This document shows, in pieces, positions 63,321 to 64,000 of a stretch of DNA of 64,000 bases. The position numbers were made by a program, and so were the translations under genes. The stretch lies in NCBI GenBank assembly GCA_009767595.1, contig VSDK01017388.1, positions 83,400 to 147,399 on the forward strand. Reading direction: 5' to 3'. The first letter of the stretch is position 1. Each line of letters starts with the position of its first letter. Under the pieces are notes generated by a model. The model was not told the DNA's origin, did no database searches, and saw nothing but the letters and a program-made list of their open reading frames with translations. This DNA comes from Symbiodinium kawagutii. Lineage: Eukaryota > Sar > Dinophyceae > Suessiales > Symbiodiniaceae.

Positions 63321-63448
63321 CCCACACTGGTCTGTGGGCCCAGCAGCGACTACTTCATCCCACAAGCGGATCGCTTGACGCTAAAAGAGGCTGCCCAGAG
63401 TCTCTTCATCGTTCGTGTCCAAGGCCAGCGCGAGCAAATACTACACAG
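63321..63448 (+). CDS. Internal exon of an unidentified plus-strand gene
   Basis: Acceptor TTGTATTGTAG preceded by a pyrimidine-rich tract, and donor CACAG|GTATGG at 63449. It reads PTLVCGPSSDYFIPQADRLT, then LKEAAQSLFIVRVQGQREQI and LHR. Other frames are poorer. It is the best plus-strand exon in the window. No family is recognised. Confidence 0.5.
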
Positions 63449-63729
63449 GTATGGATAAGAAGGTTCGCATTTAGATGCCAGCTTTTTACATGTACTTGAT
63501 TTACGTGCATTGCCATGGGCAAAATAATACAATATGTATGCATCTATCTATCTGTCTTGTCTGCGGTCTTAATCTACATTGGTGTGCCCTGGGAGCAGCG
63601 AAAAAAAAAAAAAAAACAGCATGTTCTGAGCTTGTGATTCGTGATGCCTGTGATGTACACCTGTTGCATGTCCCAACTCGATGCTCGAGTTCCTCAATTT
63701 CACCTGATCCCCTCGACACATTCTTTTTT

Positions 63730-63900
63730 GACTCGTGAGAAGTGGGCCAATGGAAGCACCACCCGCGGCAGTATCTCCACCACGGCCAGTGAAACAGCAC
63801 GCGAGAGCGGAAAACAAATCGGGGATTCGGCAGCTTCCAACCGCAACTCGTACCAAGCACAAAAAGTCCTTGAACACTGTTTCACATTATGGCCGGTTCA
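63730..63900 (+). CDS. Candidate exon, unidentified
   Basis: The plus strand reads EKWANGSTTRGSISTTASET, then ARESGKQIGDSAASNRNSYQ and AQKVLEHCFTLWPVH-stop. Ser/Thr-rich. It could be a terminal exon of the gene with the 63.3-kb exon. A minus-strand ORF also spans it. Confidence 0.3.
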
Positions 63901-64000
63901 CTGATGGTTGACGATTCCTGATGGTTCATAACAGCTTAACAGTGCCCCATAATGGTTGATGTTGCCAATATTGAGATTGCTTCTGGCGGCGTCCATCACG

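Noticed and set aside
1..64000. CRISPR array or bacterial operon
   Set aside because: The direct repeats are satellites without unique equal-length spacers; genes are split by introns and lack ribosome-binding sites.
1..64000. Dinoflagellate spliced-leader sequence
   Set aside because: Scanned by eye for the CCATTTTGGCTCAAG core on both strands; only partial matches such as CAAAATGGCTAGG (21358) were seen.

Overview
The window looks like nuclear DNA of a dinoflagellate, most probably a Symbiodiniaceae-like alga. The evidence is: (i) a Ty1/copia-type retrotransposon of the large-polyprotein type common in these genomes; (ii) genes cut into many short exons whose inferred introns use GT, GC and apparently GA donors with AG|G acceptors; (iii) almost all recognisable coding sequence lying on one strand (minus) for about 57 kb; (iv) many short terminal-inverted-repeat (TIR) elements, microsatellites and minisatellites. 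There is a 70-bp assembly gap at 33130-33199. No bacterial operon, CRISPR array, rRNA or tRNA was recognised.

Layout. 1-7.9 kb: a minus-strand copia retrotransposon whose 3' end runs off the window. In coding order it carries gag (coiled coil, Gly/Pro-rich collagen-like stretch, CCCH finger, CCHC knuckle), aspartic protease (DGGATH), a C5-cytosine-methyltransferase-like domain, integrase, reverse transcriptase (YVDD), RNase H, a hydrophobic helix and a dUTPase with all five family motifs. A few small indels break the frame, but integrase core to dUTPase is one open frame of about 3.7 kb. 8-9.8 kb: repeats. 9.8-15.8 kb: scattered minus-strand exons, tentatively a secreted Stealth-like sugar-phosphotransferase gene. 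19.4-27.2 kb: a multi-exon CocE/NonD (X-Pro dipeptidyl-peptidase class) hydrolase gene, minus strand, reconstructed here from more than ten exons. 27-36 kb: isolated minus-strand exons of unidentified genes, a possible CWF19-like first exon at 36.5 kb, and satellites. 37.1-38.1 kb: a coactosin-like (ADF-H) gene. 38.6-57 kb: more isolated minus-strand exons (one CCCH finger) among repeats. 57-64 kb: repeats, ambiguous ORFs and one plus-strand exon at 63.3 kb, so coding direction probably switches in the last few kb.

Short repeat families described here: A (core TTTCTCAA...TTGAGAAA, about 100 bp), B (GGCTATGGGTCAA...TTGACCCATAGCC, about 83-130 bp), C (GGTTGGTGGTTTCAA..., about 100 bp), D (CTCTGGTAAACTAAC..., about 100-115 bp), F (GTTAACCCAGGAT..., about 120 bp), and a single 89-bp element with perfect 21-bp TIRs. 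The TIRs of B and D contain a GT donor-like and an AG acceptor-like site in either orientation, as expected of introner-like elements. Several copies lie in the introns of the hydrolase gene. Gene calls outside the retroelement rest on conceptual translation and splice-site reading by eye, so exon boundaries are provisional.
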